DNA of 64,000 bases from Leucobacter sp. Psy1 (GTDB taxonomy: Bacteria > Actinomycetota > Actinomycetes > Actinomycetales > Microbacteriaceae): assembly GCF_020096995.1 (NCBI RefSeq), contig NZ_CP083692.1:434001-498000 (forward strand), written 5' to 3'. Shown piece by piece: positions 8,399-16,382 of the stretch. Both the position numbers and the translations under genes were made by a program. The first letter of the stretch is position 1; each line of letters opens with the position of its first letter. Under the pieces are notes generated by a model, which was not told the DNA's origin, did no database searches, and was given only the letters and a program-made list of their open reading frames with translations.

Positions 8399-9804
8399 CG
8401 GAGCGATCCCGCGTACTGCTCGGCAGCGTCAGAGCGACGACCGGGCTCCTGATCACCGCCGTGACGGCGACGGCGGTCGTCATCATCGCCGGCACGACGC
8501 TGCCGGTGGTCACGACCGACCCGGTCGGCGTCTCGGTGGACACGTCGCAGACGACGCAGCGGACGCTGGTGTGCCAGGGCTCCTTCGCCGAGCTGGGCCT
8601 GGACCCGGAGAACCCTGAGGCGACGAGACTCACGGGCGACGTCGACCTCGTCACGGCGGGGGAGTCCGAGGGTGGCGACCCGCTCGCCGCCGACAGCTCC
8701 GGTTCAGGTAGTGCTCCTGCCGTCCGCACGGGGCAGGACACCGCCCAGTTCGGTGCGGCCCAGTCGCAGCGCGTCTCGTCCGAGGACATCAGGGGTACGG
8801 CGGCCAGCGCGTGCGTCGAACCGGTCAACGAGCAGTGGGTCGTTGGCGGAGACACGCTCACCGGAACATCGACCACGCTCTCGGTCGGCAACCCCGGCGA
8901 CGTGCCTGCGACGGTGCGCATCGACCTGTACGACGAGAACGGCCCGGTGGATTCGGGCCAGACGACCGGGGTGCTCGTGCCGCCGAAGTCGGAGCGGACG
9001 GTCTCCCTCAACGGCTACGCGCCCGAGCGGGAACGACTGGTCGCCCACGTGGTGAGCACGGGCGCGACCGTGACCGTCGGCATGGGCATCGGGCAGACGG
9101 TCGACATCGATCCGTTCTCCGCCGGCAGCGTGACGCGGCAGATCGACCCCAGCGAGCGTCTGGTGATCCCCGGAGTGACGAACCGCAACACGCTCGCGGA
9201 GAACCACACGGGAGAGGCGCAGGAGCTCGACCAGTTCCCGGTGCTGGTCCGGGCGTTCACGCCTGGCGACCAGGAGGGGACGGCGACGGTGCGCGCCGTG
9301 GACGAGAACGGGCGCAGCTACAGCCTGGGCGAGATCGCGATCGAGCCTGGTGTCGCCGGCCAACTCGAGGTGGACAAGTGGCCGACGCGCGCGCAGGGGA
9401 TCATCGTCGATGCGGACGTCCCGATCGTCGGAGGCGCGTTCGGATCGGTGGATGGCGACGAGCGCCACGACAACGCGTGGTTCACCCCGGCTCCCGAGCT
9501 GCCGGTCGGGGTCGCCGTCGCGGCACCCGTCGTCGACTCAGGTGAGCTGGTGCTCTCGAACCCTGGCGAGTCGGACGCGACGGTGCGGGTGGAGCGCGCG
9601 GGCGACTCCGAAGACGACGACGCCCGCGAGATCACCGTTCCGGGAGGCGCCACCGTCACCGCAGATATCCGCAGCGGATCGATGCTGCGCACCGAGGATC
9701 AGGTGCACGCCTCGGTGCGGGTCGTCGGACGCGGAGCTCTCGCGGCGTACCCGATCCTGCCCATCGGCGACCGGACCCAGGAGCTCACGGTCTACACGCG
9801 GTGA
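8395..9804 (+). CDS. DUF5719 family secreted/membrane-anchored protein
   Basis: This 469-residue protein has one N-terminal membrane helix (about residues 15-36) followed by an extracytoplasmic beta-rich region, with repeated segments such as TTLSVGNPGDVPATVRIDLYD and later GELVLSNPGESDATVRVERA. It matches the actinobacterial DUF5719 proteins that always lie between the WhiB-side glycosyltransferase and mtrA. Its start overlaps the glycosyltransferase stop, so the two probably work together at the envelope. Biochemical function is unknown. Confidence 0.82.
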   Translation: MTERSRVLLGSVRATTGLLITAVTATAVVIIAGTTLPVVTTDPVGVSVDTSQTTQRTLVCQGSFAELGLDPENPEATRLTGDVDLVTAGESEGGDPLAADSSGSGSAPAVRTGQDTAQFGAAQSQRVSSEDIRGTAASACVEPVNEQWVVGGDTLTGTSTTLSVGNPGDVPATVRIDLYDENGPVDSGQTTGVLVPPKSERTVSLNGYAPERERLVAHVVSTGATVTVGMGIGQTVDIDPFSAGSVTRQIDPSERLVIPGVTNRNTLAENHTGEAQELDQFPVLVRAFTPGDQEGTATVRAVDENGRSYSLGEIAIEPGVAGQLEVDKWPTRAQGIIVDADVPIVGGAFGSVDGDERHDNAWFTPAPELPVGVAVAAPVVDSGELVLSNPGESDATVRVERAGDSEDDDAREITVPGGATVTADIRSGSMLRTEDQVHASVRVVGRGALAAYPILPIGDRTQELTVYTR

Positions 9805-9826
9805 GCCGCTGCCCGGTTCGCGCCCG

Positions 9827-9832
9827 TAGACT
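9827..9832 (+). promoter_or_regulatory. -10 box TAGACT, putative leaderless promoter
   Basis: TAGACT ends six bases before the ATG at 9839, so transcription would start at or next to the A of the start codon, and no Shine-Dalgarno sequence is present. This is the common actinobacterial leaderless pattern. Confidence 0.55.
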
Positions 9833-9838
9833 GGGCGC

Positions 9839-10279
9839 ATGTTCGCCCGTAGAGCGTCCCGTCGTTCGCCAGCCGCGCTGCGCGATCGCCACGGTCGCCG
9901 CCCGATACGTTCCGCACTGACCGGAGCCGGACTTCCCGACCCCGACAGCCGCGCCACACGCTTCGAGAACGACGCGAGGGGCGCCGTGGAGCTGCTGCAG
10001 CGCGAGTTCCCCGCCGAACTCGACGGCGTGCACATCGGGTTCATGACGGTGCCGCTCGGCAAGGAGGGCACCAGCGAGAACCCCGAGTTCTACGCGATCG
10101 ACCGGGCGAAACGGTCCATCATGCTGTTCCGCATGCCGATCCAGCGGGCGCGCGTGCTGCACGTCGACGACGCCGAGCACCGCAGGTACTTCGTGGAGCA
10201 CTGCGTCTACCGCGCCGTGTGCGAGTATCTCGGGCGCGAACCCTGGGATCTGCTGCCCGGACGCTTCGATCACTACTGA
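9839..10279 (+). CDS. Metallopeptidase-like (zincin_1 family) protein without an HExxH motif
   Basis: This 146-residue protein has an Arg-rich N-terminal 30 residues and then a domain resembling the small zincin_1 family conserved beside whiB/mtrA in actinobacteria (EFYAIDRAKRSIMLFRMPIQ, then FVEHCVYRAVCEYLG, ending WDLLPGRFDHY). The helix that carries HExxH in active members reads VEHCVYRAVCEYLG here, so the zinc site looks lost or altered and proteolysis is doubtful. Assignment rests on this C-terminal similarity and on gene position. Confidence 0.65.
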   Translation: MFARRASRRSPAALRDRHGRRPIRSALTGAGLPDPDSRATRFENDARGAVELLQREFPAELDGVHIGFMTVPLGKEGTSENPEFYAIDRAKRSIMLFRMPIQRARVLHVDDAEHRRYFVEHCVYRAVCEYLGREPWDLLPGRFDHY

Positions 10280-10284
10280 ACGGT

Positions 10285-10290
10285 CATAAT
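10285..10290 (+). promoter_or_regulatory. -10 box CATAAT, putative leaderless mtrA promoter
   Basis: CATAAT ends six bases before the mtrA ATG at 10297, with only AGAGAC between, so the transcript probably begins at the start codon. No clear -35 element is seen. Confidence 0.5.
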
Positions 10291-10296
10291 AGAGAC

Positions 10297-10980
10297 ATGA
10301 GTGCACGAATCCTGGTTGTCGACGACGATACTCCGCTCGCCGAAATGCTGAGCATGGTGCTCGAGGGGGAGGGGTTCGTGACCGAGACCTCGGGCGACGG
10401 GGTCGAGGCGCTTGAGCGCTTCCGCTCCATGCGGCCCGATCTCGTGCTGCTCGATGTCATGCTGCCCGGCCTCGATGGCATCGAGGTGTGCTCGCGCATC
10501 CGCGCCGAGTCCGGCGTCCCGATCATCATGCTGACCGCCCGCACCGATACGACTGACGTGGTGCGCGGCCTCGAGGCCGGCGCCGACGACTACGTCGTCA
10601 AGCCGTTCAACCCGGCCGAGCTCATCGCCCGCGTCCGCGCGCGGCTTCGCGAGCCGCAGCAGGAGGTCTCGGAGGTGCTGCGCATCGGCGACCTCGACAT
10701 CGATGTCGCGGCGCACGAGGTGCGACGCGGATCCCGCCAGATCTCGCTGACCCCGCTCGAGTTCGACCTCCTCGCGATTCTCGCGCGGAAGCCGCAGCAG
10801 GTCTTCACGCGCGAGGTGCTCCTGGAGAAGGTATGGGGGTACCAGTACAAGGCGGACACCCGACTCGTCAACGTCCACGTGCAGCGCCTCCGGGCGAAGA
10901 TCGAGCAGGATCCCGACAACCCCACCATCGTGACGACGGTCAGGGGCGTCGGCTACCGCGCGGGCGGTCCAGCGGAATGA
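10297..10980 (+). CDS. mtrA: Response regulator MtrA
   Basis: This is the 227-residue OmpR/PhoB-type response regulator of the essential actinobacterial MtrAB system, which controls cell-wall hydrolases and division genes. The receiver domain has the acidic pocket ILVVDDD, the phosphoacceptor D53 in LVLLDVMLPG, and K in DDYVVKPFNPAEL. The winged-helix domain ends with RLRAKIEQDPDNPTIVTTVR and GVGYR. The frame is open further upstream to 10219, but that stretch is the overlapping metallopeptidase-like gene. ATG 10297 gives the standard N-terminus MSARILVVDDD. mtrB follows seven bases after the stop. Confidence 0.97.
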   Translation: MSARILVVDDDTPLAEMLSMVLEGEGFVTETSGDGVEALERFRSMRPDLVLLDVMLPGLDGIEVCSRIRAESGVPIIMLTARTDTTDVVRGLEAGADDYVVKPFNPAELIARVRARLREPQQEVSEVLRIGDLDIDVAAHEVRRGSRQISLTPLEFDLLAILARKPQQVFTREVLLEKVWGYQYKADTRLVNVHVQRLRAKIEQDPDNPTIVTTVRGVGYRAGGPAE

Positions 10981-10987
10981 TCCCGCG

Positions 10988-12688
10988 ATGACCGCGCTCC
11001 ACGGCCGCTCGCGGCTCGCCCTGCGTCGGCGTCGGCTGCGGTTGTGGTGGCTGAGGTTCAGCCAGCCGGTACTCGGCCCGTTCCGGGCGAGGTGGCGATC
11101 CTCGCTGCGTCTGCGGACGATGACCATCACCGCTGCGATCACGGCGGTGATGATCTTCGTCGCCGGGGTGTTCATCCTGACGAGCGTCGGCGATGACCTG
11201 TACTCCTCGCGCCGCGACCAGGCGCTCGCCGACTCCGCGCGAGCGACCCTGGCGGCGCAGAGCGTGCTCGACTCCTCGAACGCGACGGATCGCGCGCGGC
11301 TCACCACCCTCGTCGATTCGGTGCGCCGCGCCGTGCTCGACACCTCGTCGAGCTCAATGATCTACCTGCGACGGCAACCCGGGCAGGTCGACGTCTCAGA
11401 TGCTCCGGTGGATTCCAACACCTCCCAGGCCCTCGTCGACGCCGTGACCGAAGAACTCTCGGCGTCGCTCACCGACACCGATGCGCCCCAGCACTGGCAG
11501 CCGGTCTCGCTCCCCAACGAGACCGGGGTGTCGGGGCCAGGCATCGCGGTGGGGTCGACCCTCAGCTTCCCCTCCGGAGTCGGGAACTACGACCTGTTCA
11601 TCGGGTACAACTTCTCCGACACGGAGGAGTCCCTGAACGCGATCCAGCGCACGCTCCTCATCACGACCATCGGGCTCCTGGCGCTCATCATCTCGCTCGT
11701 GTGGGTGATATCGCGCAGCGTCTTCCGCCCCATTCGAGCCGCGGCCGACGCGAGCCATCGACTCGCCGCAGGCGACAGCCGGGCCCGCATGCCGCTGCAG
11801 AACGACGAGCACTTCGACGTGCTCTCCGGGAACTTCAACAACATGGCCGAGACGCTGCAGGCAAGGATCACGGAGCTCGATGAGCTCTCGGATATGCAGC
11901 AGCGCTTCGTCTCCGACGTCTCCCACGAGCTGCGCACCCCGCTGACCACGATCCGGCTCGCCAGCGAAGTGCTCCGCGGCCAGCAGGAAGCGATGGACCC
12001 CTCCCAGGGGCGCGCCGTGGAGGTGCTCGGCACCCAGATCGACCGATTCGAGACGCTCCTCGGCGACCTCTTGGAGATCTCGCGCTACGACGCCGGCCGT
12101 ATCACCCTCGAAACGGAGCCCACGAACCTCGTCGCGCTCGCCCGAGACGTCATCGACGGCATCCAGCCGCTCTCCAAGAGCATGATCGAACTGCGGCCCA
12201 TCGGCGGGTACGGCACCGTCGACGTCGACGCGCGCCGCATCAGACGCATCATCTCGAATCTCGTCGGCAACGCGGCCGAGCACGGAGAGGGGAGGCCCGT
12301 GGTCGTCACGATCGACTCGAACGCCGCCGCCGTCGCGGTCACCGTTCGCGACTGGGGCGTCGGTCTCAAGACCGAGGACATCGAGCGCGTCTTCGACCGA
12401 TTCTGGCGGGCGGACCCCGCCCGCAAGCGCACCTTCGGAGGCACCGGTCTCGGTCTCGCGATCGCCCGTGAGGACGCCGCCGTCCATGGCGGGCTCCTCG
12501 AGGCCTGGTCGCGTCCGGGCGAGGGCGCGAACTTCCGCCTGACCCTGCCGCGCGGTGACGCGAGCGCCTTCGTGTCACCACTGCCGCTCATCCCGGACGA
12601 CGTCTCGGTCGAGGAGACCGATCCGGGCACCACGGGCGGCTGGCTGCGACGGCCGTTCCGACGCGTGTGGAAGGAGCGTTCGCAATGA
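10988..12688 (+). CDS. mtrB: Sensor histidine kinase MtrB
   Basis: This is a 566-residue membrane sensor kinase. It has a basic N-terminus, a first membrane helix at about residues 45-65, an extracytoplasmic sensor region to about 215, a second helix, then a HAMP linker (RSVFRPIRAAADASHRLAAG). The HisKA domain carries phosphoacceptor H313 (FVSDVSHELRTPLTTIR). The ATPase domain has the N box NLVGNAAEHGEG, DWGVGL and GGTGLGLAIA. It phosphorylates MtrA and is modulated by LpqB, whose start codon overlaps its stop (ATGA). Confidence 0.97.
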   Translation: MTALHGRSRLALRRRRLRLWWLRFSQPVLGPFRARWRSSLRLRTMTITAAITAVMIFVAGVFILTSVGDDLYSSRRDQALADSARATLAAQSVLDSSNATDRARLTTLVDSVRRAVLDTSSSSMIYLRRQPGQVDVSDAPVDSNTSQALVDAVTEELSASLTDTDAPQHWQPVSLPNETGVSGPGIAVGSTLSFPSGVGNYDLFIGYNFSDTEESLNAIQRTLLITTIGLLALIISLVWVISRSVFRPIRAAADASHRLAAGDSRARMPLQNDEHFDVLSGNFNNMAETLQARITELDELSDMQQRFVSDVSHELRTPLTTIRLASEVLRGQQEAMDPSQGRAVEVLGTQIDRFETLLGDLLEISRYDAGRITLETEPTNLVALARDVIDGIQPLSKSMIELRPIGGYGTVDVDARRIRRIISNLVGNAAEHGEGRPVVVTIDSNAAAVAVTVRDWGVGLKTEDIERVFDRFWRADPARKRTFGGTGLGLAIAREDAAVHGGLLEAWSRPGEGANFRLTLPRGDASAFVSPLPLIPDDVSVEETDPGTTGGWLRRPFRRVWKERSQ

Positions 12689-14358
12689 GCCGGCACTCGA
12701 AGCTCCGCGGTGCGCTCGCGAGCACCGTGCTCGCACTCGTCGCACTCACCGGCTGCCAAGCGGTGCCGGACACCGGCCCCGTGCAGCCAGGCCTCACCGA
12801 ACTCAGTCAGGGAGATCGGCAGGTCAGGTTCAACCCGAACGGGCCGGCGGAGGACGCCGACCAGCAAGAGATCGTGCGCGGGTTCATCAACGCGGCCTCA
12901 TCGAATGCCGACGACTACGCGGTCGCCCGAGAGTTCCTCACCAACGGGTACTCGGAGCAGTGGGACCCGTCGACCGGCGTGCTCATCGACGAGGGGACGC
13001 GGCCCTACCGCGAGGAGGACGAGGGGGTCGCGGTGCTCTCGCTCTCGACCGTCGCGACGGTGGACGACCACGGTGTAATGAGCTCCGCAGCGCCAGGGCC
13101 CACGACTGACGTCCGCTTCGAGCTCGAGGAGCAGGACGGGCAGTGGCGGATCTCTTCGGCTCCGACCGGTGTGATCCTCGAGCTGACCACGTTCGAGCAG
13201 ACGTGGGCGCGCCAGCAGCTCTACTTCCTGAATCAGCGCGGCACGCTCGTTCCCGACACCCGTTGGTTCCTCAACCGGCCGACCCTGGCGAGCGAGATCG
13301 TGGAGGAGCTCCTCGACGGGCCCACCCAGGCCTACCAGGACACGCTCCACACCGCGTTCCCCGGGGGAACGAGTCTCGCGAACGGGTCCGTGCCGATCAT
13401 CGAGGGGACGGCGGAGATCGCGCTCTCGGCCGAGCTCGCCGAGGCCAGCGATCAAACGCTGGAGGACGTCTCGCGCCAGCTCACGGCCACGCTCGACGGG
13501 GTCTCCGGCGTCACGAACTACGACCTCAGCGCCGGCAACATCAGCGTGGGCAGCCACGAAGTTTCGGCGCCTGAAGTGGACCACGTGCCGCAGGTCACCG
13601 CCGTCCAGCGCGACGGCGCCTTCGGGTTGCTCACCGGTGGCGAAGTCGACCTGCTCGACACGCTCGACGAACCCGTCGTCGATCTCGATGCCGACGCCGT
13701 CGCACTCTCACCGGGACTCGACAGCGCCGCGGTGCTCAGCGCGCGAGGCGTCAGCTGGATCGATGAGACCGGAGTGGCCCTCATCGACTCCCGCGCCGGG
13801 CAGATCGCACCCGCCATCGATGCGTTCGGTTATGTCTGGACATACGCCTCCCGGGGAGGCGACGGCCTCGTCGTCCGAATCCCCGGTGACGAGGGTGTCA
13901 CGATCGGTACCTCGTGGGGCTCCGGCAGAACCCCCGTCGCGATCGGGCTCTCGCCGTCCGGGGCGCGGATCGCCGCCCTCGTCGCGGACGGGGACAACTC
14001 GGTCCTACTCGTCGCTCCCGTGATCCGCGACGACGACGGCAGACCCACCGGACTCGGCGATACGGTGCTCGAGGAGCTGTGGACCACGGGGGCACCCGTG
14101 GACTTCGACTGGATCGACGAGCAGCAGTTCGCCGTGCTCAGCCGGGTTGGAGAGGGCGGCAAGGTGACATTCGGCGGGCCGGGACAGCTGAGCACCGAAA
14201 CAGGATCGGTTCCCGGCGGCACCCAGATCAGCGGCGGAGGGGCCCGCTCTCAGGTCCGCGTGCTCGACAGCGGCGGCGACCTGTTCGCGCTGCAGGGTCA
14301 GGCCTGGCAGAGACAGGAGCGCGAGCGCGGTATCGATGTTCTCGGCAAGGTCGGCTGA
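12685..14358 (+). CDS. lpqB: Lipoprotein LpqB (MtrB partner)
   Basis: This 557-residue lipoprotein starts at ATG 12685, overlapping the mtrB stop. The signal peptide ends in the lipobox LTGC with the lipidated cysteine at residue 24. Residues about 45-310 contain the GerMN/sporulation-like region (WRISSAPTGVILELTTFEQT; TLVPDTRWFLNRPTLASEIV), and the C-terminal half is a beta-propeller-like domain. In actinobacteria LpqB sits outside the membrane and tunes MtrAB signalling. The operon order mtrA-mtrB-lpqB is the conserved one. Confidence 0.95.
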   Translation: MSRHSKLRGALASTVLALVALTGCQAVPDTGPVQPGLTELSQGDRQVRFNPNGPAEDADQQEIVRGFINAASSNADDYAVAREFLTNGYSEQWDPSTGVLIDEGTRPYREEDEGVAVLSLSTVATVDDHGVMSSAAPGPTTDVRFELEEQDGQWRISSAPTGVILELTTFEQTWARQQLYFLNQRGTLVPDTRWFLNRPTLASEIVEELLDGPTQAYQDTLHTAFPGGTSLANGSVPIIEGTAEIALSAELAEASDQTLEDVSRQLTATLDGVSGVTNYDLSAGNISVGSHEVSAPEVDHVPQVTAVQRDGAFGLLTGGEVDLLDTLDEPVVDLDADAVALSPGLDSAAVLSARGVSWIDETGVALIDSRAGQIAPAIDAFGYVWTYASRGGDGLVVRIPGDEGVTIGTSWGSGRTPVAIGLSPSGARIAALVADGDNSVLLVAPVIRDDDGRPTGLGDTVLEELWTTGAPVDFDWIDEQQFAVLSRVGEGGKVTFGGPGQLSTETGSVPGGTQISGGGARSQVRVLDSGGDLFALQGQAWQRQERERGIDVLGKVG

Positions 14359-14455
14359 CTCGGCGGAGTCGTCCCCAGGAAGTGCCGGGTGGTGATGCAT
14401 CCCGAGCGCGCGGGGGAGCGCCCGTGCGACGCCGCTGCCGTAGCACCCTGGATGC

Positions 14456-15367
14456 ATGGGCCTCTCACCGTTCTTCTGCCGCGTGCGCGCCGTCTGGCTC
14501 GATCTCCTCGCCCTGCTCTGGCCCACGGAGTGCGTGGGGTGTGGGGCGCCTGACCGCGACCTCTGCGACGCGTGCGGAGCGGCGCTCGCCAGACGGGCCG
14601 CCTCGACTCCGCTGCTGTGCGGGAGCGTGCCGGAGGGAGCCGGCGCCGCAGGCACCGCGCGGCCTCCTCCGATCGTGCCGCTCTTCGCAGCCGCGCCCTA
14701 CGTCGGCATGCCACGAGAACTCCTCATCGCGCTGAAGCATGCCGGACGGGTGGGGTTCGCCCGACGACTCGGGCCGCTCCTCGCGCGGCCGTTGTCTGAG
14801 GCGCTCGCCGCAGCCGAAGCCTGTGACGGTGACGCGGCGTCTGCCGACCGTTCGGCGTCTGCGGGTCGTTCAGCCTCTGTCGATCGTTCGGCCTGTGCGC
14901 CGCTGATCGTGTGCGTCCCGTCCCGCAGCGCACGCGTCAGACAGCGCGGCTACCGGCACGTCGAGGAGATTCTGCGCCACACCCTGCGGCAGCTGCGCTC
15001 CGGTCGGGGTGACGCAGGGGGAGGCGAACGTGCCGAGGGCACGAGCACGGCATTCCTCCTGCCGAGGCGGCCTCTGCGGGCCCTTCGTCCGCTCGCCGGG
15101 CGCACGGGTCAGGTCGGGCTCACGTCCTCCCAGCGAGTGCGCAACGCCCAGAGGATCGCCATCAGGAGCGCTGCGCGACGGCGCCTGAGTGGAAGGAGAG
15201 TGGTGATCGTCGACGACGTCGTGACCACCGGCGCGACGATCGCCGCCGCGTGCGAGGCCGTGCGCGAGGCAGGAGCGGAGGTCTTCGCAGCGGTCGCGAT
15301 CTGCCGGGTGGAGCGCCGCGACACGCGCGACGCGGATGCCGGATCGGGCTCCGGATCGGCGAGATGA
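14456..15367 (+). CDS. ComF-family phosphoribosyltransferase-like protein
   Basis: This 303-residue ComF-like protein has an N-terminal zinc-finger type Cys cluster (CVGCGAPDRDLCDACG) at about residues 24-39. A phosphoribosyltransferase domain follows, with a PRPP loop VVIVDDVVTTGATIAAACEA near residue 248. The segment AGRTGQVGLTSSQRVRNAQR is typical of ComF. The family is linked to DNA uptake in competent bacteria, but in actinobacteria the role is unproven. A Ser/Ala/Arg-rich insert encoded by three 18-bp repeats interrupts the domain near residues 129-146. It lies between lpqB and hpf as in related genomes. Confidence 0.88.
   Translation: MGLSPFFCRVRAVWLDLLALLWPTECVGCGAPDRDLCDACGAALARRAASTPLLCGSVPEGAGAAGTARPPPIVPLFAAAPYVGMPRELLIALKHAGRVGFARRLGPLLARPLSEALAAAEACDGDAASADRSASAGRSASVDRSACAPLIVCVPSRSARVRQRGYRHVEEILRHTLRQLRSGRGDAGGGERAEGTSTAFLLPRRPLRALRPLAGRTGQVGLTSSQRVRNAQRIAIRSAARRRLSGRRVVIVDDVVTTGATIAAACEAVREAGAEVFAAVAICRVERRDTRDADAGSGSGSAR
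14840..14893 (+). repeat. Three imperfect 18-bp tandem repeats inside comF
   Basis: Three units beginning TCTG and ending GTTCGGC/GTTCAGC lie head to tail and encode SADRSA, SAGRSA and SVDRSA. They form an in-frame low-complexity insert in the ComF phosphoribosyltransferase domain, probably a surface loop. Confidence 0.75.
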
Positions 15368-15410
15368 TGCCGCCGGAGAAATCGACTGGAAAGCGTGCGC
15401 GCGGAGGGAG

Positions 15411-15473
15411 TATGGTTTTCGAAAGGCGTGAGGATGCGCCGCTTTGGCGCACTCGCCTGACTCACAAGGGAGG
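15411..15473 (+). promoter_or_regulatory. Promoter and structured leader of hpf
   Basis: TATGGT at 15411-15416 is a plausible -10 box. It is followed by a two-part hairpin: outer arms AGGCG (15424-15428) and CGCCT (15454-15458), and inner arms TGCGCC (15435-15440) and GGCGCA (15446-15451) with a five-base loop. A strong Shine-Dalgarno GGGAGG at 15468-15473 lies just after it, five bases before the hpf ATG. The hairpin could affect stability or translation of the hpf mRNA. Confidence 0.5.
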
Positions 15474-15478
15474 TCACC

Positions 15479-16111
15479 ATGGACGTGAACATCCGCGGGC
15501 GGAACGTCGGGATTACCGATCGTTTCGAGAACTACGTGGGATCGAAGACGGAGAAGGTGGCGGGGCTCCTGCCGAAGGCTCAAGCGTTTGAGGTGCGAGT
15601 CTCCCGGCTCAGCGAGCGCAGCCCGCAGAACGGTGACCGTGTGGAGATCACGGTCGTCGGACCAGGCCCCGTGATTCGGGCCGAATCCTCCGGAGGCGAC
15701 AAGTACTCGGCATTCGACCTCGCCTATGGGCGCGTGCTCGAACGCATCCGCCGCGCCAAGGATCGTCGCAAGGTGCACAAGGGCCGCGCCCTCCCCTCGT
15801 TGAGCGAGGTCGCCGCCAATGACTTCGAAGGGGTCGATATCACCCCCGCCTCGGTGGAGACGCTCGAGGCCATCGCCAATGGCGATACCCCTCCCGCGAC
15901 CGGGGAGTCGCAGGAGGAGCAGTACAGCCCGGTCGTGATCCGGAAGAAGGAGTTCCCGTCTGAGCGGATGACCGTGGACGCTGCGGTCGATCAGATGGAG
16001 CTCGTCGGCCACGACTTCTTCCTCTTCGTCGACGCCGAGACCGACAAGGCCAGCGTGGTCTACCGCCGGAAGGGCTGGAACTACGGCGTCATCGCCCTCG
16101 CCGAGGAGTGA
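15479..16111 (+). CDS. hpf: Ribosome hibernation promoting factor, long form
   Basis: This 210-residue long-form HPF/RaiA protein has an N-terminal S30AE domain (MDVNIRGRNVGITDRFENYV to about residue 105, with the basic RIRRAKDRRKVHKG helix) that binds the 30S decoding region. A linker joins it to a C-terminal domain at about 153-210 (VVIRKKEFPSERMTVDAAVD; GHDFFLFVDAETDKASVVYR), which dimerises 70S ribosomes into 100S particles. It is expected to be made in stationary phase. It closes the plus-strand core run and is followed by a strong hairpin. Confidence 0.96.
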   Translation: MDVNIRGRNVGITDRFENYVGSKTEKVAGLLPKAQAFEVRVSRLSERSPQNGDRVEITVVGPGPVIRAESSGGDKYSAFDLAYGRVLERIRRAKDRRKVHKGRALPSLSEVAANDFEGVDITPASVETLEAIANGDTPPATGESQEEQYSPVVIRKKEFPSERMTVDAAVDQMELVGHDFFLFVDAETDKASVVYRRKGWNYGVIALAEE

Positions 16112-16116
16112 TCACG

Positions 16117-16145
16117 CTCGGCGAGAGGAAGCGCCTCTCGCCGAG
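16117..16145 (+). terminator. Strong 12-bp hairpin after hpf
   Basis: CTCGGCGAGAGG and CCTCTCGCCGAG are perfect 12-bp arms with a five-base loop, beginning six bases after the hpf stop codon. There is no T run, which is common for terminators in high-GC actinobacteria. It may also protect the hpf mRNA 3' end. Confidence 0.75.
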
Positions 16146-16262
16146 GACGCGTTGCTCAGGTGAGCGGCTCGCAGCGGGGGTCCGGGTTCCGGGCCCCCGC
16201 TCGCGCGTCCGGCCCCGTGCGCGCGACAGCGCCCTCCGCCCCCGCCCTCTGTCCCCGCCCGT

Positions 16263-16277
16263 CCCCCCCCCCCCCCC
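16263..16277. repeat. Run of 15 C within a C-rich intergenic tract
   Basis: Fifteen consecutive C are followed directly by five G (16278-16282). They lie in a C-rich strand (about 16190-16300) containing many CCC and CCCC blocks, in the gap between hpf and the convergent endonuclease-domain gene. The complementary strand could form a G-quadruplex. Length in the original genome may be uncertain because homopolymers are hard to sequence. Confidence 0.85.
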
Positions 16278-16382
16278 GGGGGTCCGGCCGTCCCGCGACC
16301 CCGCGCCGAGGTAGCGCAAAGTGTCGCTTCGCGGCGATTGAACCCCTCCGAACTGCAGGCTCGGCGAGGGACGGGGAAACGA

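Noticed and set aside
15424-15458. Known riboswitch class in the hpf leader
   Set aside because: Only a simple nested hairpin is visible; no conserved riboswitch core was recognised.
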